Source: Sphingobacteriales bacterium
GTDB taxonomy: Bacteria; Bacteroidota; Bacteroidia; Chitinophagales; Chitinophagaceae
Assembly: GCA_004144175.1 (NCBI GenBank)
Contig: SEFT01000008.1
Coordinates: 1 to 64,000 of the forward strand
Direction: 5' to 3'
Length of the DNA stretch: 64,000 nucleotides
Positions within the stretch are counted from its first letter, which is position 1, and every line of letters starts with the position of its first letter. Below, one piece after another: positions 16,485 to 24,840 of the stretch. The notes under the pieces are model-generated. The model worked only from the letters and a program-made list of their open reading frames with translations. It did no database searches and was not told the origin of the DNA. The position numbers were made by a program, and so were the translations under genes.

Positions 16485-16852
16485 TACAAGCAAATGAATT
16501 GCGTTTAAAAAACTGGGTACAGGATCGAGACGAATATTTACAGGTCGTCGCACTGGACAATGATAATGCCATTGTGCAAGACCCAAACATAAAGATGACT
16601 TATGAGTTATCTAAGCTATCGGGCATCCCCCTCACCCATGCCATACTAGAAGCAGCAGGGTTTGAGAATGAAGACATGCACGACTTAGGTGTACGGATAT
16701 ACACGCCAATAAGCACCGAAACTGATTACTGCCTGAGTTTCGTGAACGGCACTATATGGCTGGAAGAACACGACACAGGAGCGAAATACGTCCACCAATT
16801 GCAAAACCTATATTATTCTCTAACTCAAACCGAACTACAAATAAAACTATGA
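16481..16852 (+). CDS. Conserved small protein of Bacteroidota phages
   Basis: 123 residues. The layout ANELRLKNWVQ ... GIPLTHAILEAAGFE ... KYVHQLQNLYYSLTQTELQI is a pattern I recognise as recurring in Bacteroides/Chitinophaga phages and mobile elements, annotated as hypothetical. Both ends of the family (N-terminal LRLKNWV and C-terminal HQLQNLYY) are intact. Role unknown. Confidence 0.65.
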   Translation: MIQANELRLKNWVQDRDEYLQVVALDNDNAIVQDPNIKMTYELSKLSGIPLTHAILEAAGFENEDMHDLGVRIYTPISTETDYCLSFVNGTIWLEEHDTGAKYVHQLQNLYYSLTQTELQIKL

Positions 16853-17163
16853 AAAAGACAGCAATACAGGAATTGGTGGAAGTGATGCGGCGAAAGATCA
16901 AGGAGTGTAGAAAGCTTGCAATGTTGTCAGCGCAGGACGGAGATAACCACTCGAAGCGGCTTTATGCCAGCGAGGCAAGTGGGTATGAATTCTGTCTAAG
17001 ATACGCTGAATCCCTTCTCACCAAAGAGCGTGAGATAATAGAAGAGGCTCACCTAGCAGGGCAAGGAAACGGCGATGTAGGCGACACTATCGACTGGAAA
17101 AAGCAATGGGCAGAGGACTACTACAAAAATCATTATTCACAAACTGAAAATAAAGAAGGATGA
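16849..17163 (+). CDS. Hypothetical phage protein
   Basis: 104 residues from the ATG at 16849 (ATGA overlap with the previous stop). The longer frame to 16756 adds 31 residues that shadow the upstream gene. Basic and helical (IQELVEVMRRKIKECRKLAM); the helices may form a coiled coil. Not recognised. Confidence 0.55.
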   Translation: MKKTAIQELVEVMRRKIKECRKLAMLSAQDGDNHSKRLYASEASGYEFCLRYAESLLTKEREIIEEAHLAGQGNGDVGDTIDWKKQWAEDYYKNHYSQTENKEG

Positions 17164-17549
17164 TACCAGAAGAAGTAAAACAGAAGATACAGGAATTGTA
17201 TAAAAGGCATTATGCCGAAGTCAATGATGACGACCTGACTAGCCTCGGTGAGATAATTGAGGCGCACTACCCATTAGAGATAAACGACAAGACACAGCCA
17301 GAATTAGATGAATTAATGCGCGCTGTGTTTGATGAAACTGCAAAATACATGGTTAGCTGGGCTAGTAACTTCCATTACGATCTTGTCAACAACTCGCCTG
17401 AAATATGGAACCTACTAGCTAAACAGTGGATAGATGTGAATGAAAGATTGCCGGAACGCTTGGAAGATGTAATTGGTGCAAGGTCAATAACGGTATTGTT
17501 CTCTGATGGGATAGATTGGGAACGGGGCTATGCAGAATTGTGGCGCTGA
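17160..17549 (+). CDS. DUF551-like phage protein, apparently shortened
   Basis: 129 residues. The C-terminal part QWIDVNERLPERLEDVIGARSITVLFSDG resembles the DUF551 domain start (W-I-x-V-x-x-R-L-P), which normally runs on to a THWMPLP-type end. Here translation stops soon after (ERGYAELWR), so the domain looks truncated. The following ORF overlaps the end in another frame. Confidence 0.5.
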   Translation: MIPEEVKQKIQELYKRHYAEVNDDDLTSLGEIIEAHYPLEINDKTQPELDELMRAVFDETAKYMVSWASNFHYDLVNNSPEIWNLLAKQWIDVNERLPERLEDVIGARSITVLFSDGIDWERGYAELWR

Positions 17550-17710
17550 ACTCAGGAAGTCCGAGAATGACAGTGATAGGGGTCACAGCAGATGGCAGTG
17601 TTTATTGTGTGTACTACGATGAAAATGCGCACAAGTTTACTACACTGTATGGGATTGGTAGCTCCACTGGGGGTGTGGACCCGAAACTACTCTTTAAAAC
17701 CACCTCTTAA
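17516..17710 (+). CDS. DUF2158/YodC-like small protein, start uncertain
   Basis: The core VALNSGSPRMTVIGVTADGS (residues 9-28) followed by VYCVYYDENAHKFTT matches the YodC/DUF2158 pattern (V-x-L-x-S-G-x-P-x-M-T-V). The family usually starts just before with a GDVV stretch. Here the open frame begins on TTG at 17516, overlapping the DUF551-like gene by 34 bp, or on GTG at 17540. An indel may have fused or shifted the junction of the two genes. Confidence 0.5.
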   Translation: MGTGLCRIVALNSGSPRMTVIGVTADGSVYCVYYDENAHKFTTLYGIGSSTGGVDPKLLFKTTS

Positions 17711-17730
17711 TACCAAAATACAATTCGTCT

Positions 17731-17760
17731 AAGCCTCACTTAGTGGAGGCTTTTTTTATT
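17731..17760 (+). terminator. Rho-independent terminator ending the early/middle region
   Basis: Stem AAGCCTC / GAGGCTT with an 8-nt loop, followed by a run of seven T. It closes the + strand run of small genes and lies against the convergent reverse-strand ORF that ends at 17756. Confidence 0.85.
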
Positions 17761-17941
17761 TTATAGCGGCATCCTTAATGCACCTCATCCCATCTTCAAG
17801 AGCAAACCTATCCTGTATATGAGGGTTATCAACTGCTAGCTCCCTATGCTTTTGAACTAATAACACCTCATCACCGGCATGATCCGCACAAAAGAGCCGG
17901 TATTCTTCCAGTATCTCTTCTAAAGATTTAAGTTTCTCCAT
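17756..17941 (-). CDS. Small reverse-strand protein of unknown function
   Basis: 61 residues from the second in-frame ATG (17941); an upstream ATG at 17959 adds MLYCWL. Acidic, fully helical (EKLKSLEEILEEYRLFCADH). It is the only reverse gene between early and late modules and faces the early terminator. This position fits a lysogeny or control protein, but no helix-turn-helix is visible. Confidence 0.45.
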   Translation of the reverse strand: MEKLKSLEEILEEYRLFCADHAGDEVLLVQKHRELAVDNPHIQDRFALEDGMRCIKDAAIK

Positions 17942-18009
17942 AAGCCAGCAATATAGCAAACCCCTTGCCAGTTATTAAAATGTTAATAAATTTAGACGAC
18001 TCAAATAAA

Positions 18010-18041
18010 TTTGTTAGATTAATCGAACTTATGTAATTTTA
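18010..18041 (+). promoter_or_regulatory. Candidate Bacteroidota promoter before the terminase operon
   Basis: TTTG at 18010-18013, a 20-bp spacer, then TAATTTTA at 18034-18041, seven of eight matches to TAnnTTTG. The predicted start lies only about 6-8 nt before the terminase start codon, so the message would be almost leaderless. Confidence 0.45.
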
Positions 18042-18050
18042 TGCCTATAA

Positions 18051-18593
18051 ATGGCAGCAGCAGAGGGTAATACATATGCTTTAGGTAACGCAGGAGGTGC
18101 ACCAACTAAGTATAAAGAAGAGTACGCCGTACAAGCGTACAAGCTTTGCTTATTGGGTGCAACGGATGAAGAGTTGGCCGATTTCTTTGATGTGTGCGAG
18201 AAGACTATTAATAATTGGAAAGAAGAGCATGAAGAGTTTTTACAGTCCATTACGCGCGGGAAGAAGGTAGCTGACATGGAGGTGGCACATAGCCTTTACC
18301 AAAGCACTCAGGATAGGGTGGTAACAGAGCAACAGGCTTTTGTATTGAAAGAGACTGTTAACGGCGAAGGGTCCAACCAGAGGGTAGAAGTGGTAGAGCT
18401 TGAAAGGGTGATACCGGCTGACTTTAGGGCGCAGCAATTCTGGTTAAAGAACAGGCAGGGGGGCAAATGGAAGGATAAGACCGAAGTAGACAACAACATC
18501 AGAACTGAGCCTACAATAATCAAATGGACCGAGGATGATAATAGTCCCAACACCGAAACAGAGGGAAGCGAGGCGGATAGCCGACAGGCATAA
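18051..18593 (+). CDS. terS: Terminase small subunit
   Basis: 180 residues. The block GGAPTKYKEEYAVQAYKLCL (about 15-34), then TDEELADFFDVCEKTINNWK (38-57) is the helix-turn-helix that recognises the packaging site in this phage family. A central oligomerisation region follows, and then PADFRAQQFWLKNRQGGKWK (about 122-141), a common end motif. It binds phage DNA and recruits the large subunit, whose gene overlaps by 59 bp. Confidence 0.85.
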   Translation: MAAAEGNTYALGNAGGAPTKYKEEYAVQAYKLCLLGATDEELADFFDVCEKTINNWKEEHEEFLQSITRGKKVADMEVAHSLYQSTQDRVVTEQQAFVLKETVNGEGSNQRVEVVELERVIPADFRAQQFWLKNRQGGKWKDKTEVDNNIRTEPTIIKWTEDDNSPNTETEGSEADSRQA

Positions 18594-19926
18594 AATAACC
18601 CTGTACGGTGGCGCGATAAGGGGTGGAAAATCCTATTGGTTATGTCTAATGCTCTTGTCGCTTTGCTTTGAATACCCGCGCAGCAGATGGCTTATTGTGC
18701 GTGAATCATTGCCCACCATGCGTAGGACCATCTTGGTGACGTTTCAGGAGTTTTTAAACAATGGTTTTCATCAATATGTAACCACTTACGATCAGCAAAT
18801 GATGACAGTAACCTTTAATAACGGCTCACAGATCATATTCATGGCAGAAAGCTATGATACGGATAAGGAGTTGAACCGCTTTAGAGGTTTGGAGATAAAC
18901 GGGGCCGGTATAGATGAGATAAACGAAATTCAAGAGGCCACATTTAATAAAATAATCGAAAGGTCGGGTAGCTGGAACGGTTCGCCTGGCTGTCCTGTTA
19001 AGATACTGGCTACCTGTAACCCCACTAATGGTTGGGTTAAGGAGAAGTTCTACAAGCCTTGGAAAGAAAAGGCTTTGCCCTATGGCTTTGCTTATGTTCC
19101 GGCCAAAATAACAGATAACCCCCACTTATCAGCGGAGTACCTGGATTCCCTTAAAATGCTCCCCCGCTACCAATACGAGGTATTCGTAAACGGTAACTGG
19201 GATATACAATTAAAAGTAGGCGGTGAGTTCTATAAATGCTTTGAGCTCGATAAGCATGTAGGCAAATGCGATTACGATCCCGCCTTGGCACTACACATAA
19301 GCTGGGATGAGAACGTAAACCCATACCTACCATGTGGCATCTTCCAGTTGAAAGGCAAAGACATCTACATGATAGATGAAGTGGCAGCGGTCAACCCGAG
19401 AAACACCATAAAGGACGTATGCAACGAAATAAAGCGTAAATACCCGGCTCATGCGTCGGGCATGTTCATATATGGGGATGCTACCAGTAAGAAAGAAGAT
19501 GTGAAGCTGGAGAAAGGCCACGACTTCTTTAGGCTCATTATGGAGTACCTGAAAGACTACAAGCCACAGCTTAGGGTACTATCTGCTAACCCATCGGTAG
19601 CGATGAGGGGTAATTTCATTAATACCATACTGGAGAAGCAAGACACAGCCACACCATATGCAGGCATTACCGTTACAATAGATGAAAGATGCCAGAACAC
19701 TATTAATGACTTCGTACTGACTAAAGAAGCAGCAGACGGTACAAAGAATAAAGAAATGGAGACCGACCCAATAACCAAGGTAAGGTCACAGAAATACGGG
19801 CACTTCACAGACTTGTTTGATTACCTGATATGCTTTGCTTTCAGAGCAGAGTATGAGCAGTATCAAAGAGGCGATGCCCCAACAAAACGAAACTTCGGTA
19901 AGAACGTAAGTAAAAACGGTTATTGA
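18535..19926 (+). CDS. terL: Terminase large subunit
   Basis: 463 residues. ATPase-nuclease motor that packages DNA into the prohead. Walker A is GGAIRGGKS at residues 25-33; ATCNPTNGW near residue 160 fits the coupling motif. The nuclease part begins near 240 with HISWDENVNP, whose Asp is the expected first catalytic acid. It continues with YGDAT and ends with HFTDLFDYLICF, which supplies the last acid. Length is normal for the family. The start at 18535 gives a 59-bp overlap with the small subunit and a good N-terminus (VPTPKQREARRIADRHK). Confidence 0.92.
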   Translation: MIIVPTPKQREARRIADRHKITLYGGAIRGGKSYWLCLMLLSLCFEYPRSRWLIVRESLPTMRRTILVTFQEFLNNGFHQYVTTYDQQMMTVTFNNGSQIIFMAESYDTDKELNRFRGLEINGAGIDEINEIQEATFNKIIERSGSWNGSPGCPVKILATCNPTNGWVKEKFYKPWKEKALPYGFAYVPAKITDNPHLSAEYLDSLKMLPRYQYEVFVNGNWDIQLKVGGEFYKCFELDKHVGKCDYDPALALHISWDENVNPYLPCGIFQLKGKDIYMIDEVAAVNPRNTIKDVCNEIKRKYPAHASGMFIYGDATSKKEDVKLEKGHDFFRLIMEYLKDYKPQLRVLSANPSVAMRGNFINTILEKQDTATPYAGITVTIDERCQNTINDFVLTKEAADGTKNKEMETDPITKVRSQKYGHFTDLFDYLICFAFRAEYEQYQRGDAPTKRNFGKNVSKNGY

Positions 19927-20669
19927 TGGGCTACTTAATACAGAACGACTATTTAAAGCAGATACAGGCCAGCATGATCACCCAATTAGGGGGTGTAAGC
20001 GTGCTTAACCAGGTAGAACTATCAGCCGAGGGAGAACTGCGCAGCTATTTAGTACAGAAGTACGATATAGACAAAGAACTGACCAATACAGCTGCATGGA
20101 GCAACGGGGTAATCTATAAGGCTGGTAACCGCGTATACAACGATAGCAATGTTCTGTATTATGCTCAATACCCTTACGCAGTATTCAATCTACACGGCAA
20201 CTACGCCAAGGGTGACAAGGTATGGTGGAATGATCGTACCTATGAGTGCAAGCAGGCTACCACCTACATCAGCCATGCAGGCGCTATACAGTACAACAGC
20301 GTACAAAGCATACCGCCTGTGAACGTATTCCCCGATAATGGGCTGATAGGTGCGCAATACTGGACAGATTTAGGGGCATACACGATAGCTGCCGGTACAG
20401 CACTAAGCGATGCTACCAAATGGACGCAGGGCGACAACCGCAATCAGCAGTTGCTTATGTACCTCGTAGATATGGTGCTTTATCATGTTCATTCAAGAAT
20501 AGCACCTCAGAACATACCGCAATTAAGGCAAAACAGGTACGATACCGCTTTGGATTGGCTGGTAAGATCAGCAAAAGGTGAAATAACAGCCGATTTGCCG
20601 GTATTGCAGCCCAAACAAGGGGCTAGAATACGGTTTGGAGGCCATGTAAAACAGATAAACGGCTACTAA
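19926..20669 (+). CDS. Head-tail connector protein (DUF1320/Mu gp36-like) with insertion
   Basis: 247 residues from ATG 19926 (TGATG overlap with terminase). The N-terminus (about 1-56, LRSYLVQKYDIDKELT) and C-terminus (about 175-215, LLMYLVDMVLYHVHSRI) match the two halves of DUF1320-type connectors. Between them lies an insertion of about 115 residues with two repeats of W/Y..G-x-x-Y-x-x-G-x-x-V (NGVIYKAGNRVYN and GNYAKGDKVWWNDRTYECKQ), a pattern typical of CBM5/12 carbohydrate-binding modules. Confidence 0.75.
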   Translation: MGYLIQNDYLKQIQASMITQLGGVSVLNQVELSAEGELRSYLVQKYDIDKELTNTAAWSNGVIYKAGNRVYNDSNVLYYAQYPYAVFNLHGNYAKGDKVWWNDRTYECKQATTYISHAGAIQYNSVQSIPPVNVFPDNGLIGAQYWTDLGAYTIAAGTALSDATKWTQGDNRNQQLLMYLVDMVLYHVHSRIAPQNIPQLRQNRYDTALDWLVRSAKGEITADLPVLQPKQGARIRFGGHVKQINGY

Positions 20670-21998
20670 ATGAAACTATTTGGAATAAATATTACCAAAG
20701 CCAGCATACGCAATCAAGCGGTGAACGGGATAGAAAAGCAGGGCAAACATAGCCTTGCTAATACCATATCCCCTTTACAGCTCGACCGCATACGCCAGGA
20801 CGTAAGTACATGGAGAGATAGCATACGCGAGGCAGAACAGGCATGGTTCCCCCACAGGGTAAAACAGCAGCGGCTATACCTCGATACTAACCTGAATGGG
20901 CATGTACTCAGCGTAAAAGAGCGTCGTAAAGACCTTACCCTGCTAAGGGATTTCAAATTTGTAACCAAGGACGGCAAGACAGAGAGCGAAGAGCTAAAGG
21001 CCATGTTCGATCAGGAATGGTTCTATGATACCGTTTCTTACGCCTTAGATGCCCTATGGTACGGCTATTCCCTTATATCATTGGGAGATATAGTCAATGA
21101 CCAGTTCGTCAACCCATCGCTTATAAAGAGGTGGCATGTAAGCCCCGACAGAGAGGTAGTAGAAAAGTTCCTGTATGCTACATCGGGAGCCAGCTTTATA
21201 GATGGTCCAGCAGCAGACTGGCACCTATGGGTAAAGACACCGAGTGATACGGGTGTAAGTAACTGCGGCTTTGGCCTGTTTAACAGCATCGCCTTGTATG
21301 AAATAATACTCCGCAATACTACTAACTGGAACGCTGATTTCGTGGAGTTGTTCGCACAGCCATACAGGGTAGGTGTGACTACCAAGACAAGCGAGGAAGA
21401 ACGCGCAGAGCTGGAGCTGGCACTGATGCAAATGGGATCAAGCGGCTACGCAGTAGTAGACCCTACCGATGAGATAAAGTTTATTGAAAGCAAGCTATCC
21501 GGCACCGGCTGGCAGTCATATGACAACCTGGATAAGCGGTGCATGAATATGATCTCTAAAATAGGGCTAGGTCATGCTGACGCACTCGATAGCATCCCCG
21601 GTAAGTTAGGAGGTGGCCAAGGCGAAGACAACCCCGTATTCGCGGCACTGAGAGACAAGCAAACCAAAGACGGACGCTTTATCCAAAACCTCATTAACGG
21701 GCAACTGATACCTAAGATGCGCAATCTTGGCTTTAGAATACCGGAGGGCTTCACATTCATGTACAAGAATGATGACGAGAAAGAAGCGTTCCGCAAAAGG
21801 CAAGATGAAAGCAACCTTGCTACTGCCAATGTGGCTAAGGTGATGAAAGATAGCGGGCTTAAAATGGATGCCAAGTATTTCGAGGAAAGAACAGGCATAC
21901 CTACCGAAGAAGTGAAAGAAGAAGCACCAAAGCCTAGCAAGCAATTCAGCAACAGGGTACAGAATAAACTAAACGATTTGTATAAACATAAACATTGA
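20670..21998 (+). CDS. Portal protein, Mu gp29-like (DUF935)
   Basis: 442 residues. Forms the dodecameric ring at the head vertex through which DNA passes. It starts directly after the connector stop. Recognisable sections: TNLNGHVLSVKERRKDLTLL (about 75-94), KRWHVSPDREV, then the C-terminal helical region with FTFMYKNDDEKEAFRKRQ. The order portal - MuF - morphogenesis protein is that of Mu-type head modules and supports the call. Confidence 0.88.
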   Translation: MKLFGINITKASIRNQAVNGIEKQGKHSLANTISPLQLDRIRQDVSTWRDSIREAEQAWFPHRVKQQRLYLDTNLNGHVLSVKERRKDLTLLRDFKFVTKDGKTESEELKAMFDQEWFYDTVSYALDALWYGYSLISLGDIVNDQFVNPSLIKRWHVSPDREVVEKFLYATSGASFIDGPAADWHLWVKTPSDTGVSNCGFGLFNSIALYEIILRNTTNWNADFVELFAQPYRVGVTTKTSEEERAELELALMQMGSSGYAVVDPTDEIKFIESKLSGTGWQSYDNLDKRCMNMISKIGLGHADALDSIPGKLGGGQGEDNPVFAALRDKQTKDGRFIQNLINGQLIPKMRNLGFRIPEGFTFMYKNDDEKEAFRKRQDESNLATANVAKVMKDSGLKMDAKYFEERTGIPTEEVKEEAPKPSKQFSNRVQNKLNDLYKHKH

Positions 21999-23113
21999 TG
22001 GCTACCCACGAGCACCACAACCAAAGAGCTGAAGACTTTCTAAAAACGCTACCGACTAACAGCGCACCAGCTGGGCTGTCTGACTTCCCGTATGGCTTAA
22101 AGTTCATGGGTAAGAAGTGGGATTATGACCTGCCTAGCGTAGAGTGGTTGACTGAGTACTACAGAGTATTAAAGCCGGGGGCGTTTTTATTTGGGTTTTC
22201 ATCTTCACGGACTTACCACCGCCTCACGTGCAGATTGGAAGACGTAGGCTTTGAAATACGCGACTGTATCATGTGGATATATGGTAGCGGCTTCCCGAAA
22301 GGGTTGAATATCTCTAAAGCATTTGACAAGGTGCAAAACTATGTACTGCGTGATAAATGGGGTGGTTACAATACGGTACTAAAGCCAGCCTATGAACCTA
22401 TAGTAGTAGCAATGAAGCCCTACGAAGGCACTATCATACAGAACTGTGAAAAGTACGGGGTGGGAGGGCTAAACATTGATGAATGTAGGATTGAATTGAA
22501 CGGCGATCACAAAGGCGGATTAGCCAACAGGGTAAAAGGAATTGGAGAACTGCAAAATGATAGCGTGTATTCCAAGGCAAAACGATCAGTGCACGATGAC
22601 AGTGTTGGGAGGTATCCGTCAAATGTGCTATTGTCTGAATGGGCTGGGGAAGAACTAGACAAGCAAAGCGGCATTCTTAAAAGCGGTGCCAAAAAGCCAA
22701 CAGACAATAGGAATTACGGAGAGGATATTCCAAACACAGTGTTAGGAAAGTATAAATTAATCCCTTGTGACTACCCAGCAAGCGAGGGCGGTGCGTCCCG
22801 ATTCTTCTACGTAGCCAAAGCCTGCCCATCAGATAGAAACTACGGTATGCCAGCAGGCAAGAAAAACACTCACCCAACAGTAAAGCCTATAAAACTCATG
22901 CGCTATCTGGTAAGGCTATTAAAGCAGCCAAGCGAAGACTTTTTCATACTGGATGCCTGCGAAGGTAGCGGCGGTACGGGTGTGGCCTGTATGCTGGAAG
23001 GAGTGAGCTATAAAGGCAATGATATGGACGCAGGGCACCATGAGACAGCGAAGATGCGAACAGCGTTTGCGTATAATGAGTGTAGTTCTGAACTGTTCAA
23101 TAAAGCCAGTTAA
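21998..23113 (+). CDS. DNA adenine/N4-cytosine methyltransferase with altered catalytic motif
   Basis: 371 residues from ATG 21998. Family layout is clear: FLKTLPTNS, then motif IV region with YGLKFMGKKWD (32-42), EYYRVLKPGAFLFGF, HPTVKP (292-297) and SAM motif I LDACEGSGGTG (318-328). The usual catalytic (D/N/S)PP(Y/F/W) tetrapeptide reads DFPY (29-32), so the first Pro is Phe. The usual sequence before it (SVDxIVTDPPYG) is also changed (APAGLSDFPYG). It may have reduced or altered activity. It lies inside the head operon between portal and MuF with 1-bp overlaps on both sides, an unusual location for a modification gene. Confidence 0.85.
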   Translation: MATHEHHNQRAEDFLKTLPTNSAPAGLSDFPYGLKFMGKKWDYDLPSVEWLTEYYRVLKPGAFLFGFSSSRTYHRLTCRLEDVGFEIRDCIMWIYGSGFPKGLNISKAFDKVQNYVLRDKWGGYNTVLKPAYEPIVVAMKPYEGTIIQNCEKYGVGGLNIDECRIELNGDHKGGLANRVKGIGELQNDSVYSKAKRSVHDDSVGRYPSNVLLSEWAGEELDKQSGILKSGAKKPTDNRNYGEDIPNTVLGKYKLIPCDYPASEGGASRFFYVAKACPSDRNYGMPAGKKNTHPTVKPIKLMRYLVRLLKQPSEDFFILDACEGSGGTGVACMLEGVSYKGNDMDAGHHETAKMRTAFAYNECSSELFNKAS

Positions 23114-23898
23114 TGTACGTATTCAGCGAGGAATATATAACCAAACTACTGCAAGGCATCTTTGATGGCTCCATAACCCCTTATGAGCTACCAACGAACC
23201 TGTATTTCGATATAGCTGAGTACTTAAAAAAGGGATTATACGAAGGGTTTGGCGCTACGCTGGCCGATCTTGTACCGGATAGTACAGACTACGAACTACT
23301 GGCAGAGCTGAGAGAGAACATTTACATGTTTTCAGCAGCAAAAACCTACCAGGAGACACGGGAAATGACCGATATGCTCACCGATGGCGATAAAGTACGC
23401 TCATTCAGAGAGTTCAAAGAAGAGGCAAGCAAGGTGTTTACCCAGTACAATGAAAACTACTTAAGGACTGAGTACAATACAGCAATAGGGCAGGCGCAAA
23501 TGGCTAGTAAGTGGCAGCAAATAGAGCGGGATAAAGACATCTTCCCTAATCTGAGATATTCTACAATAGGCGATGCTTGTAAGATATGCGGCCCATTGGA
23601 TGGGTTTACAGCACCGGTAGACGATCCTGCATGGGATACCATTACCCCTATGAATCACTTTGAGTGCGCCTGCGTACTGGAGCAACATGACGAAGATGCG
23701 GAGCTAACGCCAAAAGAAGATCGAGACGAGTTGTTAGATACTGCTTCTGGGTTAATGCAGCCTACGTTCCGGATGAACCCCGGCAAGGATAAAGTGGTGT
23801 TTGACAAAGAGCACCCTTATTTCGACGTAGCACCAAAAGACAGAGATTTTGCAGAAATGAATTTTGGATTACCAATACCTGAAGACGATGGCGAATAA
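23113..23898 (+). CDS. Phage Mu protein F-like (head morphogenesis)
   Basis: 261 residues. The MuF core is visible: YNENYLRTEYNTAIGQAQMA (112-131), TIGDACKICGPLDG (151-164) and NHFECACVLE (181-190), with four cysteines likely to bind zinc. MuF proteins are minor head proteins near the portal; some carry toxins at the C-terminus. The 70-residue tail here is short and shows no toxin domain. Confidence 0.88.
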   Translation: MYVFSEEYITKLLQGIFDGSITPYELPTNLYFDIAEYLKKGLYEGFGATLADLVPDSTDYELLAELRENIYMFSAAKTYQETREMTDMLTDGDKVRSFREFKEEASKVFTQYNENYLRTEYNTAIGQAQMASKWQQIERDKDIFPNLRYSTIGDACKICGPLDGFTAPVDDPAWDTITPMNHFECACVLEQHDEDAELTPKEDRDELLDTASGLMQPTFRMNPGKDKVVFDKEHPYFDVAPKDRDFAEMNFGLPIPEDDGE

Positions 23899-24319
23899 GT
23901 TCCATTTTGACCGGGTAATAGCCAACATGGAGCAGGTCAAAATGGAACTACCTGTAAGGCTGGCCAAGCAAGCGGAAAACTACTTTTTAGGCGGCTGGAA
24001 GAAACAAGGCTTTGACGGCGAGAAGTGGCCGGAGGTGCAAAGAAGAATACCCGGCACCAACGCATGGAAGTATCCAAAGAATAAAGGGCTATCCAGAAGA
24101 ACCAAGCCGATCATGGTAGGCACAGGCGACACACGCAGAAAAGTAAGTAATAGTATGCGTGATGCCACATGGGAGCGTATCCGGCTGATAGTAGATAGTG
24201 GATATGCCAAGTTTTTGAATGAAGGGCGATTCCCTTTTATGTTCCAAACCGATGAACTAAAAAAGATGCAGTTAGGGCTTATAAATAAAACCATCGATAC
24301 CATATGGCGGGGCAAATAA
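23888..24319 (+). CDS. Phage virion morphogenesis protein (Mu gpG-like)
   Basis: 143 residues from ATG 23888, overlapping MuF by 11 bp. It is basic. WKKQGFDGEKWPEVQRRIPG (about 41-60) and the end section YAKFLNEGRFPFMFQTDELK match the virion morphogenesis family (gpG/tail completion). These proteins act at head completion or tail joining. Confidence 0.75.
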   Translation: MANKFHFDRVIANMEQVKMELPVRLAKQAENYFLGGWKKQGFDGEKWPEVQRRIPGTNAWKYPKNKGLSRRTKPIMVGTGDTRRKVSNSMRDATWERIRLIVDSGYAKFLNEGRFPFMFQTDELKKMQLGLINKTIDTIWRGK

Positions 24320-24840
24320 GAGTAGCGATAGAAGACATGCGCGCGCGAGGTGAGGCCGTTGCTACCGATTTCAAGTATGTAGCCATCTGGAATAACCAGA
24401 TAGAAACCTACCTGAAAGGGGAAAGCGATGTATTTGATTCGCCACAGCTCTTCATAGAAATGCTGCCACAGGCGGGCGGGGTATTGGGTGTAGGGGTAAA
24501 TCAATTCGATATCATCTGGAGGCTGCATATAGCACACTACGAACTGGATGCAGGCGACGGCAGGATGGAGCAGAACGTAACCGTATTCGACCTGCGGAAC
24601 AAGGCAGTAAAAGCATACGCTGGCTACCGTCCTTCTAACTGTACCGGCTTACAGTACGTAACAGAGAACACCGATAGCAAGCATGGCAATGTCTACCACT
24701 ACACCATAGACTTTAAATGTGCCTTTATCGATACTTCGGCCAGCCCGTTAGACCCCGATAGCACCGACTGGATAGTAAAAGAACCGCCAACCGGCATTGT
24801 AATAAACGTAGACAAAGTAATAAGCATAGACAATGGCTAG
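24304..24840 (+). CDS. Putative tail terminator/completion protein
   Basis: 178 residues, alpha/beta. The position directly after the morphogenesis protein, the size and the strand-helix pattern (FDIIWRLHIAHYELDAGDGR, then VFDLRNKAVKAYAGY) fit the tail-terminator fold (gpU/gp37-like). No diagnostic motif, so the call rests on context. Confidence 0.55.
   Translation: MAGQIRVAIEDMRARGEAVATDFKYVAIWNNQIETYLKGESDVFDSPQLFIEMLPQAGGVLGVGVNQFDIIWRLHIAHYELDAGDGRMEQNVTVFDLRNKAVKAYAGYRPSNCTGLQYVTENTDSKHGNVYHYTIDFKCAFIDTSASPLDPDSTDWIVKEPPTGIVINVDKVISIDNG

Noticed and set aside
18535-24319. Transposable Mu-like phage
   Set aside because: The head genes are Mu-like, but there is no transposase A/B pair and the phage has its own recombination and replication genes.
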